Below are positions 37,095 through 45,900 of a stretch of DNA of 56,137 nucleotides, one piece after another. Positions within the stretch are counted from its first letter, which is position 1. Each line of letters opens with the position of its first letter. A model generated the notes under the pieces. The model was not told where the DNA came from. It was given only the letters and a program-made list of their open reading frames with translations, and ran no database searches. This DNA is from Klebsiella pneumoniae (GTDB lineage: Bacteria; Myxococcota_A; UBA9042): contig CAMDBH010000016.1 in NCBI GenBank assembly GCA_945889325.1, forward strand, positions 1 through 56,137, written 5' to 3'. The translations under genes were made by a program, and so were the position numbers.

Positions 37095-37141
37095 GCAACC
37101 CGCGGGTTGGCTCCGGCCAATTCGCGGGTTGCCTGCTTTTT
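37095..37141 (+). terminator. Rho-independent terminator after the proline-rich lipoprotein gene
   Basis: GCAACCCGCG (37095-37104) pairs perfectly with CGCGGGTTGC (37123-37132) across an 18-base loop, and CTGC plus five T follow at 37137-37141. It begins 20 bases after the stop codon at 37074 and ends about 160 bases before fbp. Confidence 0.75.
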
Positions 37142-37299
37142 GGGCGGTTGACGCGGCACCGCGATTGCTGTTACTGGAATTTGCGTTGGCGCTTCAGACG
37201 CCCTTTTCTGTGTTAGAAGCCAAGCTGGCGCAGGGCATGAAAGTCGCGCAAGATTAGAATCTGACACCGATTATTTGACCATTTGCCGGGGGAAATCTT

Positions 37300-38304
37300 A
37301 TGGCTGAACTGATGACGCTGTCGCGGCACATTTTGCAACGCAAGCGGGCCTATGAAGGTGCTACAGGCGATTTTACCATTCTTCTGACGCACTTGGCGCT
37401 GGCGATGAAAGTCGTATCGCGTCAAGTTGCGCGCGCTGGACTTTTGGACGTGCTGGGCAAAACAGGTACGACCAATGTTCAGGATGAGCAGGTCGCCAAA
37501 CTCGATGTGATTGCAAATGAATTGCTGATCTCGCTGCTCAACGACTTGCCCATGGTCGCGGCGATTGCGTCAGAAGAAGAAGAAGACATCCGCGTGACCG
37601 AAGCTGGTCGGCTAACTGGACGGTATTTAATCTGTTTTGACCCTTTGGACGGCTCATCCAATATCGACGTCAATGTCACCATCGGCACGATTTTTTCCAT
37701 CCGCACGCGTGAAAACGTCGGCACTGAAGCAACGGTCGAAGATTTCTTGGCGCCGGGCAGTGAACAAGTCTGTGCCGGCTATGCGATTTATGGCAGCTCG
37801 ACCATGTTCGTCTACACAACGGGCGATGGCGTCGATGGCTTTACCTTGGATCCGTCGGTCGGCGAATTTGTGCTGTCGCATCCGGACATCCGCATTCCCG
37901 ATCAAGTGTTGTGTTTGAGCTGCAACGCGACCAACCGACGCAATTGGCACGCCAGCACCCGCGCTTACGTCGATCACCTGAGCAGCGGCGACGCGGTGGA
38001 ATACAAAAAGACCTCACTGCGCTACGTCGGCACGCTCGTCGCCGATGTGCACCGCAACCTTTTGGTAGGTGGCGTGTTTTTGTATCCCGGCGATCGCAAG
38101 TCGCAAAGTGGCAAACTACGGATTCTGTATGAAGCTCACCCCCTTGCGTTTGTCGTTGAACAGGCGGGCGGTGCGGCGAGTTCCGGTCGGCAGCGCATTC
38201 TGGACCTGCCGGCGACGGGTTTGCACATGCGGGTGCCGCTGATCATCGGCAACAAGCGCGAGGTTCAGTTGTATGAACAGTATGTTGCACGGCACGAGGA
38301 TTGA
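37300..38304 (+). CDS. fbp: Fructose-1,6-bisphosphatase class I
   Basis: 334 residues. It hydrolyses fructose 1,6-bisphosphate to fructose 6-phosphate in gluconeogenesis. Metal and substrate motifs are clear: DVQDEQ-like NVQDEQVAKLDVIANELL, IASEEEEDI (metal Glu), the signature ICFDPLDGSSNIDVNVTIGTIF (here quoted as DPLDGSSN), RYVGTLVADVHRNLLVGGVF and LRILYEAHPLAFVVEQAGG. Three bases separate its stop from moaC, so the two genes form one transcript. Confidence 0.96.
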   Translation: MAELMTLSRHILQRKRAYEGATGDFTILLTHLALAMKVVSRQVARAGLLDVLGKTGTTNVQDEQVAKLDVIANELLISLLNDLPMVAAIASEEEEDIRVTEAGRLTGRYLICFDPLDGSSNIDVNVTIGTIFSIRTRENVGTEATVEDFLAPGSEQVCAGYAIYGSSTMFVYTTGDGVDGFTLDPSVGEFVLSHPDIRIPDQVLCLSCNATNRRNWHASTRAYVDHLSSGDAVEYKKTSLRYVGTLVADVHRNLLVGGVFLYPGDRKSQSGKLRILYEAHPLAFVVEQAGGAASSGRQRILDLPATGLHMRVPLIIGNKREVQLYEQYVARHED

Positions 38305-38307
38305 CGC

Positions 38308-38793
38308 ATGGCTGAACTCACCCACGTCAACGCCCAAGGCCACGCGCACATGGTTGCGGTGACCGCCAAGCCGGAAACCGAACGCGGCGCAATCGCGCGG
38401 GCGAGCGTGCGCATGTCTGCGGAAGCTTTTGCGCTATTGCAACGCGGCGAACTGGAAAAAGGGGATGCGATTCAAGTAGCCAGAATTGCAGCGATTCAGG
38501 GGGCAAAACGCACCAGCGATCTGATTCCGCTGTGTCATCCGGTGCGGCTGGTGAGCGTGGACGTCAGCGTCTTGCGCGAGGAGCACAGCAGCACCGTGCA
38601 CTTCGACGTGCGCGCCCAAGCCATTGATCGCACAGGGGTTGAGATGGAAGCGATGACCGGTGCAGCCGTGGCGGCGTTGACGTTGTACGACATGATTAAG
38701 GGTGTCGATCGCGCGGCGGTGATTGCGTCGGTGCATCTGGTTGAAAAATGGGGAGGCCGCAGCGGACGGTTCTCGCCGCAACAAACCCCATGA
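38308..38793 (+). CDS. moaC: Cyclic pyranopterin monophosphate synthase MoaC
   Basis: 161 residues. MoaC forms cyclic pyranopterin monophosphate in molybdenum cofactor synthesis, after MoaA. It shows MVAVTAKPETERGAIARASV, the substrate-binding KRTSDLIPLCHP, VRAQAIDRTGVEMEAMTGA and AVAALTLYDMIKG. Length is normal. Its end overlaps the next gene by four bases (ATGA at 38790-38793). No other mo gene is nearby, so its place between fbp and an NFACT-R protein reflects an operon of mixed function. Confidence 0.96.
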   Translation: MAELTHVNAQGHAHMVAVTAKPETERGAIARASVRMSAEAFALLQRGELEKGDAIQVARIAAIQGAKRTSDLIPLCHPVRLVSVDVSVLREEHSSTVHFDVRAQAIDRTGVEMEAMTGAAVAALTLYDMIKGVDRAAVIASVHLVEKWGGRSGRFSPQQTP

Positions 38794-39791
38794 TTTCAGA
38801 AGATCAGCTGCCAGCGCCATCGGAAAAGCAGCCGACTTTGAGCGAGCGATTGCGCGATTTGAGCGCCATTGCGCGGCGGTCGCTGACCAGCGATCGCAAG
38901 AAGCGCCAGCGGTTGCTGATTAAACTTGATGCTGAACAGGCGGTTGCGCAAAATAGCGACGATTTGCGCCTGCAGGGTGAAGTCCTGAAAATGCACCTGC
39001 AAGCGATTCCGCGCGGTGCCGAGTCGATTGAACTGCAAGTGCCTTGGCTGCCTGAACAAACTGTCAAGATTGCGTTGCAGCGCGATCACACACCGCAGCA
39101 GAACTTGGAGCGACTTTTCAGGCGGGCGCGAGGTTTTGCCCAGGGTCTCGAAATCATTGAACAACATCGGCAAGCGGCGCTGCAACGGCTGCAAACGCTG
39201 GCGCAGTTGCAGGCGCAGTGGGAAGAACTTTTTATTCAAGCGCACTTGCACGACACTCAGGCGGCGGAGCACTTGCGCGGACGCGATATTCTGCGCCAGA
39301 CCGAGCGCTGGCTGGCTGCGGTGCGCGCGCTGCAACTGTCCATTGGTGAAGCGGCCAAACCGCTGCCGCAACAGCAGAAAATCGTAAAAAAGGCCGGCGG
39401 CCAACTGCCCGCAGGCGTGCAACTGTTTCAATCGCCGCTGGGCGCGCCGGTGCTGGCTGGACGCAGCGCGCTGGCCAATGACGCGCTGGTGACAAAACTC
39501 CTGCGCGGACGCGATGTTTGGCTGCATGTGCGCGATAGCACGGGGGCGCATGTGGTGTTGCGCGCGCAAGCCGCGGTGGCGGATGCGGAATTGCGCGCAT
39601 GCGCGATGCTGGCCGCGCACCTGTCCGGTGTGGCCAAAGGCGATCGCGCCGAAGTGTGCTGGACGCTTGGCAAAAATGTGCGCAAAGTCAAAGGGGCACC
39701 TGCCGGCAGCGTTTATGTAAGCGGGGAGAAGAGTGTTTTGGTTTTGGTGGATGCGGGGGTTATTGATAGGTTTTATGCGACGCGCCGCTGA
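38790..39791 (+). CDS. Shortened NFACT-R (RqcH-like) RNA-binding protein
   Basis: 333 residues from the ATG at 38790, which overlaps the moaC stop. RqcH/Rqc2 proteins bind stalled 60S/50S ribosomal subunits and add C-terminal tails. Only the back half is recognisable: a long helical, Gln/Arg-rich coiled-coil region (ERLFRRARGFAQGLEIIEQH; AALQRLQTLAQLQAQWEELF) and a C-terminal NFACT-R domain with RDVWLHVRDSTGAHVVLR, AVADAELRACAMLAAHLS, and VCWTLGKNVRKVKGAPAGSV. The NFACT-N domain that holds the catalytic D-R of RqcH is absent. It is probably an RNA- or ribosome-binding protein rather than a tailing factor. Confidence 0.8.
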   Translation: MISEDQLPAPSEKQPTLSERLRDLSAIARRSLTSDRKKRQRLLIKLDAEQAVAQNSDDLRLQGEVLKMHLQAIPRGAESIELQVPWLPEQTVKIALQRDHTPQQNLERLFRRARGFAQGLEIIEQHRQAALQRLQTLAQLQAQWEELFIQAHLHDTQAAEHLRGRDILRQTERWLAAVRALQLSIGEAAKPLPQQQKIVKKAGGQLPAGVQLFQSPLGAPVLAGRSALANDALVTKLLRGRDVWLHVRDSTGAHVVLRAQAAVADAELRACAMLAAHLSGVAKGDRAEVCWTLGKNVRKVKGAPAGSVYVSGEKSVLVLVDAGVIDRFYATRR

Positions 39792-39823
39792 GAGCGTGTG
39801 AAAAAACCTTTTCACCGCTCTCA
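39789..39823. repeat. 35-bp palindromic repeat, left copy
   Basis: TGAGAGCG (39789-39796) pairs with CGCTCTCA (39816-39823), and inside it GTGAAAA pairs with TTTTCAC around AACC, giving a 15-bp stem with one bulged T. The first three bases are the stop codon of the NFACT-R gene. The same 35 bases recur at 46149-46183 with only two differences. No T-run follows, so it is not a standard terminator. Confidence 0.8.
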
Positions 39824-39997
39824 AATGGGGTCTGGTGTTAGCAATTTCTGCCGATCGACCAGCCGCCTAATCGGATTCCATTGCATAGACTCGATAATAT
39901 CAATAACTTACTTGCCAAATAGAAGCCCCTCCAATCCCATCGGCGGGACTAGAGACCTGACCAATTAGGAACATGAGAACGGAACTTGGTCATCTTT
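39824..39997. other. Non-coding stretch between the palindrome and the MITE-like element
   Basis: No gene found. The composition is richer in A and T than the neighbours. A weak inverted repeat GACCAA...TTGGTC lies at about 39957-39990. It may be a remnant of a decayed insertion. Confidence 0.35.
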
Positions 39998-40156
39998 AGG
40001 GCCTGTCTAACAATAAGTCGTCGACACCGAGGGCGTCGATGGCGAGCCGATTTGCAGGCGGAATGAGGGAAGATATTGGAATCTCTGACCGATTGACAAC
40101 GGACAAATCGGCCGTCAGCGACGACCGAATGTAGGAGTTATTGTTCGACAGGCCCT
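39998..40156. mobile_element. MITE-like element with terminal inverted repeats
   Basis: The left end AGGGCCTGTCTAACAATAA (from 39998) and the reverse complement of the right end AGGGCCTGTCGAACAATAA (from 40156) match at 18 of 19 positions. Inside, the halves share further inverted blocks (GTCGTCG and GCCGATTTG). The 159-bp element has no coding capacity for a transposase, so it looks like a miniature inverted-repeat element moved in trans. A clean target duplication is not obvious; only T residues flank both sides. Confidence 0.7.
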
Positions 40157-40181
40157 TTGCGGCGCGCAGGGCGCGCGAGGC

Positions 40182-41519
40182 TCATTTCGCGGCAAAATCG
40201 CGCGATCCTGCATAAACCGCGCGGCGCAACTTCACATCGGCCAATTGCGCGCTTTCCGCAAGGCCAACGGCGCGCAAGCGGCTATCGCGGTTGGCCACAT
40301 AGGCATCGACCAGTTCAAGCACGGACAACTTGCCTGCGCGATAGCCAGCTTCGGCCTCGGTCACCATGCCGAGCGATGTGAACACGCCGCGTTCGAAATA
40401 GGCCGCATGCGCCAACCGCCGCCGCACAAATTCGTGATAGGCCGAGCGAACCCGCTGCACTGCTTGTAATGCCATGGCATCAAAAGCAAAATTTGCTGAC
40501 TCGGCGTAAGCCAGTGCAGCCGCAATCGACCCTTGCCCGCGATCGTTGAGAGGCAGCGGCAAGCTGACACTGATCAAAACATCAAATTCTTGCGGTGTGT
40601 TGCCGTACGCAAGCCCACCGCGCAGGCCAAAACCCGGCTGCACGCTCGCGCGCGCGACCGCAATCTGTGCTTCGGCCGCCTTGGCGCGATTTTGCGCCGC
40701 GCGCACATCGGGCCGTTCGCGCCCGACGATTTCAAGCCAGTTTTCTAGCGTCGAGGCCGAAGCGATGGTGTACAGATCCAGCGCCGGCAGCCCGGTGAGC
40801 CCGGCCGCGCCCGGGCCGACGGCTGCATCCAAGTCGCCGCGACTGCGCAACATCTCAGCCTCAGCGTCGCCGAGTGAGGCGTGCGATTGCGCCAAGGCGA
40901 CCGCGATTCGCGTGGCGTCGTAACTGGGGGCCGCGCCTGCCTTGACCCGCGCCAGCACGATCTGGTTGGCGCGTTCAAGTTCTAAATTTGATTCAGAATA
41001 AACCAACTGCCGCGTAGCTGCTGCGGCCAAGGTCACGTAAGCTTCTTCCACAGCGAACTGCAAGTTTCGCGCCAGAGCCTGCCCATCGAATATCACGGCT
41101 TGTTCAACCATTGCAGCAGCTTGACGACGTGCACCCGGGGCATCGGCTGTTTCCACAAACTGGGTGACGCCCACGGAGATAAAGCCCGCGACATCATTTT
41201 GTGCCGAAGTAATGCCGCGAGAATAACCGCCGTCAAGCGTTGGATTTGTCCACAGGCCGGCACCGACAGTGTCAGCCGCTGCGGCGCGGACGTTCGCTTG
41301 GGTCGATTGCAGCAACAGGTGCCCGCCCTGCATCGCCGCAATGGCTTGCTGCAATGAAAACATAGGCCCTGCCGGCAATTGCGGCGCCCGCCGTTGGGCG
41401 GGAGGTTCTGCCGCGGCTGCGCTAGACACGATGGCCAACGCACATAAACCAAGTAATATAGCAACGTTAGAGAGAGGCCTCCTCGGCCGGCCGGAACGCG
41501 CAACTTGCGAACTTGACAT
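40182..41519 (-). CDS. TolC/CzcC-like outer-membrane efflux channel
   Basis: 445 residues with an N-terminal signal (LSNVAILLGLCALAIVSSAAAA). The helical outer-membrane efflux protein pattern is visible twice, as expected: LQQAIAAMQGGHLLLQSTQANVRAA with LWTNPTLDGGYSR, and RPDVRAAQNRAKAAEAQIAV with VQPGFGLRGGLAYGN and ISVSLPLPLNDRGQG. Trimers of such proteins form the exit duct for RND pumps. It is transcribed away from the adaptor and pump genes, sharing a 262-base control region with them. A GCGCGC-AGG-GCGCGC hairpin (40162-40176) lies just past its stop without a T-run. Confidence 0.87.
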   Translation of the reverse strand: MSSSQVARSGRPRRPLSNVAILLGLCALAIVSSAAAAEPPAQRRAPQLPAGPMFSLQQAIAAMQGGHLLLQSTQANVRAAAADTVGAGLWTNPTLDGGYSRGITSAQNDVAGFISVGVTQFVETADAPGARRQAAAMVEQAVIFDGQALARNLQFAVEEAYVTLAAAATRQLVYSESNLELERANQIVLARVKAGAAPSYDATRIAVALAQSHASLGDAEAEMLRSRGDLDAAVGPGAAGLTGLPALDLYTIASASTLENWLEIVGRERPDVRAAQNRAKAAEAQIAVARASVQPGFGLRGGLAYGNTPQEFDVLISVSLPLPLNDRGQGSIAAALAYAESANFAFDAMALQAVQRVRSAYHEFVRRRLAHAAYFERGVFTSLGMVTEAEAGYRAGKLSVLELVDAYVANRDSRLRAVGLAESAQLADVKLRRAVYAGSRDFAAK

Positions 41520-41560
41520 GTGCTACCGTCCCCGCCCCGCAAGTCTTAACAGGAATTCAA

Positions 41561-41701
41561 ATGGCACCACTTGCGGTTTGTGACCGCTACAACAGGGGCG
41601 GCGCGATCGTTATTCCGTGGCCGCGCGCGATCAAGCGTTGCCTCTATCTTTTCACTGCCTTGGGTTTACAACATTACATTTTCGTCATGGTGGTGGATTA
41701 A
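41561..41701 (+). CDS. Possible small membrane peptide in the efflux control region
   Basis: A 46-residue frame, MAPLAVCDRYNRGGAIVIPW followed by a hydrophobic segment (CLYLFTALGLQHYIFVMVVD). AGGAATTC stands seven bases before its ATG, close in form to the AGGAATTC before the adaptor start. It lies between the divergent efflux genes. It could be a leader or a small membrane protein, or a chance frame; only comparison with relatives can decide. Confidence 0.28.
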   Translation: MAPLAVCDRYNRGGAIVIPWPRAIKRCLYLFTALGLQHYIFVMVVD

Positions 41702-41781
41702 TTTGGGAATAACCGACAGTGCGCGGCGTGTTCAGACGCGCTGCGCTTTGTCGCGGCTCGCAACAGAACGAGGAATTCTCA

Positions 41782-42954
41782 ATGGTGGAACCACAGTTGC
41801 CCGCAAATAGACCGCGGAGGAATTTTAAAGTGACGGGCGCTGTCCTGGTTGTCGTTTTGGGGACCCTTGCCGCCTTTGCTTGGCTGCGCGAGCCTGCGGT
41901 TCTCGCAGCATCGCCGCACAGCGATTTGCCGCGGCTGGAAGGCGCGGCGATCGTATTGCCGCCCTCCTTTGAAAAAATGGCGGGTATTGAAACTCAAGTT
42001 GTGCAAACCCGCGCTGTTGCGAAACAAATTTCAGTCCCTGGCCAAGTCATTTTTGATCCCGAACATGTGGCAGCCGTTGGCACCCGCGCGCGCGGACTTG
42101 TGGAGAAAATCTTCAAGTTTGAAGGAGATGAAGTGCAACCCTTTGATCTGCTGGCGTCGGTCGACAGCCCGGATTTGAGCCACGCCCAAGGCGACGCGCT
42201 GGCGTTGAAGGCGCAGGCAGAGGCGGCGAAGGCCAACGCCCGCAGGGAACAGTCTTTGCACAAAGACGGCATGACCACGACCCGCGACCTGGAATTGGCG
42301 ACTGCGACGGCAGCGGAACAGCACGCACACCTAGCCGCAGCACGGGCCAAAGTTGCAACAATGGCTGGTGAAAGTACTGAAGCGATGGGCATGTACAACC
42401 TGCGAGCACCGCTTGCCGGGGTGGTCATTGAGCGCGCGTTGCACACGGGGCAGACGGTAGAGGCCAATGTGGTCGCCTTTCGGGTGGCGAACTTGGATCA
42501 GCTCTGGATTGAACTCGCGGTGGGTGAACGCTATTTGGCCGGCATGAAGCGCGGCGATCTGGTGGAAATTCGCCCCATTGCCCATCCGGAGCAGAAAATG
42601 ACCGGCGAGTTGGCGTATGTCGGCGATGTAATCGATCCGCTATCCGGCACTGCCCCCGTTCGAGTCAAAATTGCCAATCAAGATCGCAAATTGCGTCCAG
42701 GCCAGAGCGTGACGGCGACGATCCGCATGGCGCAGGTCGACCGCGACTCACTGGCGGTGCCGCTGAGCGCAATCACGCCAATCGATGGAAAATTGCACGT
42801 GTTTTTGGAAGTTGCCCCGCACCGAATACAGCCTACGCCCGTGGAAGCAGGCGCTTCCGACGACGGTTGGGTCGAAATCCGCTCCGGCCTCAAGGCCGGC
42901 GATCGTGTGGCCACCAAGGGCGTTTTTGCTTTGAAATCAGAACTGTATCGCTGA
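41782..42954 (+). CDS. Periplasmic adaptor (membrane fusion) subunit of HME-type RND efflux
   Basis: 390 residues from the ATG at 41782 (GAGGAA upstream); an earlier GTG in frame is less likely. An N-terminal anchor (VTGAVLVVVLGTLAAFAWL) is followed by the halves of a lipoyl-like domain (VSVPGQVIFDPE-type: ISVPGQVIFDPEHVAAVGTR), a helical hairpin rich in Ala/Glu, APLAGVVIERALHTGQTVEA, and the barrel domain LWIELAVGERYLAGMKRGDL. The pattern is that of CzcB/CusB adaptors that join the inner-membrane pump to the outer-membrane channel. No Met- or His-rich metal-binding N-terminal stretch is seen. Six bases separate it from the pump gene. Confidence 0.9.
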   Translation: MVEPQLPANRPRRNFKVTGAVLVVVLGTLAAFAWLREPAVLAASPHSDLPRLEGAAIVLPPSFEKMAGIETQVVQTRAVAKQISVPGQVIFDPEHVAAVGTRARGLVEKIFKFEGDEVQPFDLLASVDSPDLSHAQGDALALKAQAEAAKANARREQSLHKDGMTTTRDLELATATAAEQHAHLAAARAKVATMAGESTEAMGMYNLRAPLAGVVIERALHTGQTVEANVVAFRVANLDQLWIELAVGERYLAGMKRGDLVEIRPIAHPEQKMTGELAYVGDVIDPLSGTAPVRVKIANQDRKLRPGQSVTATIRMAQVDRDSLAVPLSAITPIDGKLHVFLEVAPHRIQPTPVEAGASDDGWVEIRSGLKAGDRVATKGVFALKSELYR

Positions 42955-42960
42955 GGGTCT

Positions 42961-45900
42961 ATGTTGGAACGTTGGATCATGCAATCCGTCGCCAGTCGCT
43001 GGCTGATGCTCGGTTTGCTCGGCGTTTTGCTGGCCGCCGGTGCCTGGGCCGCCGGCACATTGCCGTTGGATGCCATGCCCGATGTGTCAAATATTCAAGT
43101 TGCGGTGCTGACCAACGCGCCAGGGCTTGCGCCTCTCGAAGTTGAACGCACCGTCACCACACCGATTGAAAACGCGCTCAACGGCGTTCCGGGCATGCAG
43201 GACCTGCGCAGCACATCGCGCGGCGGTCTGTCTGCGGTCGCGGTCGTGTTCAAGGACGGCACCGACATCTGGCACGCGCGCCAGTTGGTCGCCGAGCGTT
43301 TACGCGGCATTGAAGCCGAGTTGCCCCCCCAAGCCGAGTCTCCGCAACTCGGCCCCGTCGCCACTGGCTTGGGTGAGATCTTCGTGTTCCTCCTGCGTTC
43401 CGAACGCCATTCGGCGATGCAATTGCGCACTTTGCTGGACTGGGAGATTGTGCCCCAACTTCGTGCGGTTCCCGGCGTTTCCGAAGTCAACACCTTTGGC
43501 GGACAACTCAAACAGTTCCAGGTCCACGTCAACGCGGAACGCCTCAAAGCGCGCCACCTCACGCTCAACGATGTAGTCGAAGCCCTGCGCGCAGCAAACC
43601 TCAATGTCGGCGGCGGCTACGTCGATCGCGCCGAGGAATCGTATACCGTCCGAGGCGATGGCCTATTGCGCGACGAACATGAAATCGCAGCTGTGGTCTT
43701 GCGCACTGAGCCTGACGGCACGCCCGTGTTGTTGCGGCACGTGGCAGACGTGCACGTCGGTGCCGCATTGCCGCACGGCGTGGCGACCCACAACGGCGAA
43801 CGCGAAGCGGTCATCGGCATGGTCATGATGCTATTGGGCGAAAACAGCCACGAAGTTGTGGCGGCCGTCGGCAACAAAGTTGAACAGATCAAGGCGCATC
43901 TGCCGCCCGGCGTCGGCATCGACGTCATGTACGACCGCGCCGATTTCGTCGACCGGACGCTGTTGACTGTGCTGACCAACTTGGCAGAAGGCATTGGCAT
44001 TGTTGCGCTTGTGCTGGCGTTGTTTCTCGGTTCCTTGCGCGGTGCACTTGCGGTCGTGCTGGGCATTCCGGCGTCGATGGCGGTCGCGGTGATTTTCATG
44101 CGAGTGACAGGGGTTACAGGCGATCTCATGTCGCTGGGTGCCATCGATTTTGGCTTCTTGGTCGATGGCCCGATTGTGATGCTGGAGGCGATCATCGCGG
44201 CCACTGCGGGTCAACGCCTGCTGGGCAGCGCCAAGCACAAGAGTTTCGCCATGGTGCTGCAATCCATCGTGCGTCCTGTGGCGTTTGCAGTGGCGATTAT
44301 TCTGCTGGTTTATTTGCCACTGCTGGGTCTCGAAGGTGTGGAAGGCAAAATGTTTCGGCCGATGGCGTCGACCATGGCCGCCGCTTTGGCCGGTGCCCTG
44401 CTTTATTCGGTGTTTTTCTTGCCTGCCGTGCTGGTCACACTTGTCCCAACACCGGCGGATCACGGGCCAAAGTGGATTTCTTGGCTCAACAACGCCTACG
44501 CCCGCAGCGTACCTTTCACGTTGCGCTGGCGTGGACCCATTTTGGCGCTGGCGACCATCTTGCTTGCGGTGGCCGGCTGGCGCTTTGGCTTGGCTGGAGC
44601 CGAATTCGTGCCGCGGATTTTTGAAGGCGACATTGTGGTGACCATTCGCCGCGCGCCTAGCATCTCGCTCACTGAAGCCAAGCGCTTGGATTTAATGACA
44701 GAAAAAGTCCTGCTCAGCTTCCCGGAAGTGGTCTCGGTCTTGGGCACCACTGGCCGAGCCGAGGTCGCGGTTGACCCCGTAGGCAATGACAACACGGACA
44801 TTTTGGTGCGCTTGCGCCCGGTCAAAGAGTGGACCACGGCCGCCGATTTTGACGCGCTTTCAGAGGCGATTTTGCAGCGCCTGAACGCACAGGTGCCCAG
44901 CACGTTTGCCGGTGTTTCCCAGCCGATCGAGGATCTGACCAATGAACTCATCAGCGGCAGCCGCGCCGACGTGGCGATCCAGATTTACGGTCCAGATATC
45001 AATCATCTGTCGCTAATCGCCAAAGAAATTGGCCAGCGCGTCGCCAAAGTGCGCGGTACCGGCGATTGTCGGGTCGAAAGACCGTTTGGCCAACCGACGC
45101 TGCAAGCCACCGTCGACCGCCCGCGCATGGCGCGCTATGGCGTGCGCGTTCGCGACGCGTTTGCGGTGCTGGAAGCAGCGCGGGCAGGCATCCGCGTCGG
45201 CGAAATCTTTGAAGATGCCAAGCGTTTCGATCTGCGTGTGATGCAACCGCCCCTGGAAAATTCCGTGCATGGACTGGGCGATTTGTTTGTGGAAACGCAG
45301 CAGGGTGTCAGCGTGCCTTTGCGTGAAGTCGTCCATCTCACTGAAACAGATGGCCTAACCAGCGTGCGCCGCCTTGGGCGCGAGCGCGTCGTGCGCGTCA
45401 ACATCAATCTGCGCGGCCGCGATTTGGTGAGTTGGGTCGCCGAAGCCAAAGCCGCGGTCGCGAGTGAAATTCACCTGCCCGGCAGTTACCGCATCGAGTG
45501 GGGAGGCCAGTTTGAAAACTTTGAGCGCGCACAAAAGCGGCTCCAACTTGTCATTCCCAGTGTTATCTTTTTGATCTTTATGATGTTGCTGTGGATGTTC
45601 GGCCAGTGGCGCTATGCGGTCGCCGTCTTCGTGTTGGTTCCGCTGTCGCTGGCCGGCGGCATGGCGGGGCTGTTGCTGCGCGAGATGTCGTTCAGTCTGC
45701 CCGCTGCTGTGGGTTTTATCGCCTTGGGCGGCATCGGCGTTCTAAATGGCGTGGTGGTGGCGACTGAGGTCAGACGAAGACTTCAACTTGGCGATTCTCT
45801 GGACCAATCGATTGCCGATGGTGCAATTCACACCATGCGCGCCGTCTTGACCACCGCAGCAGTTGCTGCGTTGGGTTTCTTGCCCATGGCGCTGGCGACC

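Noticed and set aside
35738..37267. Minus-strand frames of 509 and 394 codons opposite the DUF6600-like gene
   Set aside because: They arise from the repetitive Pro/Gln codons of the real gene and give Ala/Arg low-complexity protein.
38796..39824. Minus-strand frame of 342 codons opposite the NFACT-R gene
   Set aside because: Gln/Arg/Leu-rich shadow; the plus strand has the NFACT-R motifs and operon overlap.
40162..40176. GCGCGC-AGG-GCGCGC hairpin after the outer-membrane channel gene as a terminator
   Set aside because: The stem is strong but no T-run follows on the minus strand, so it was not called.
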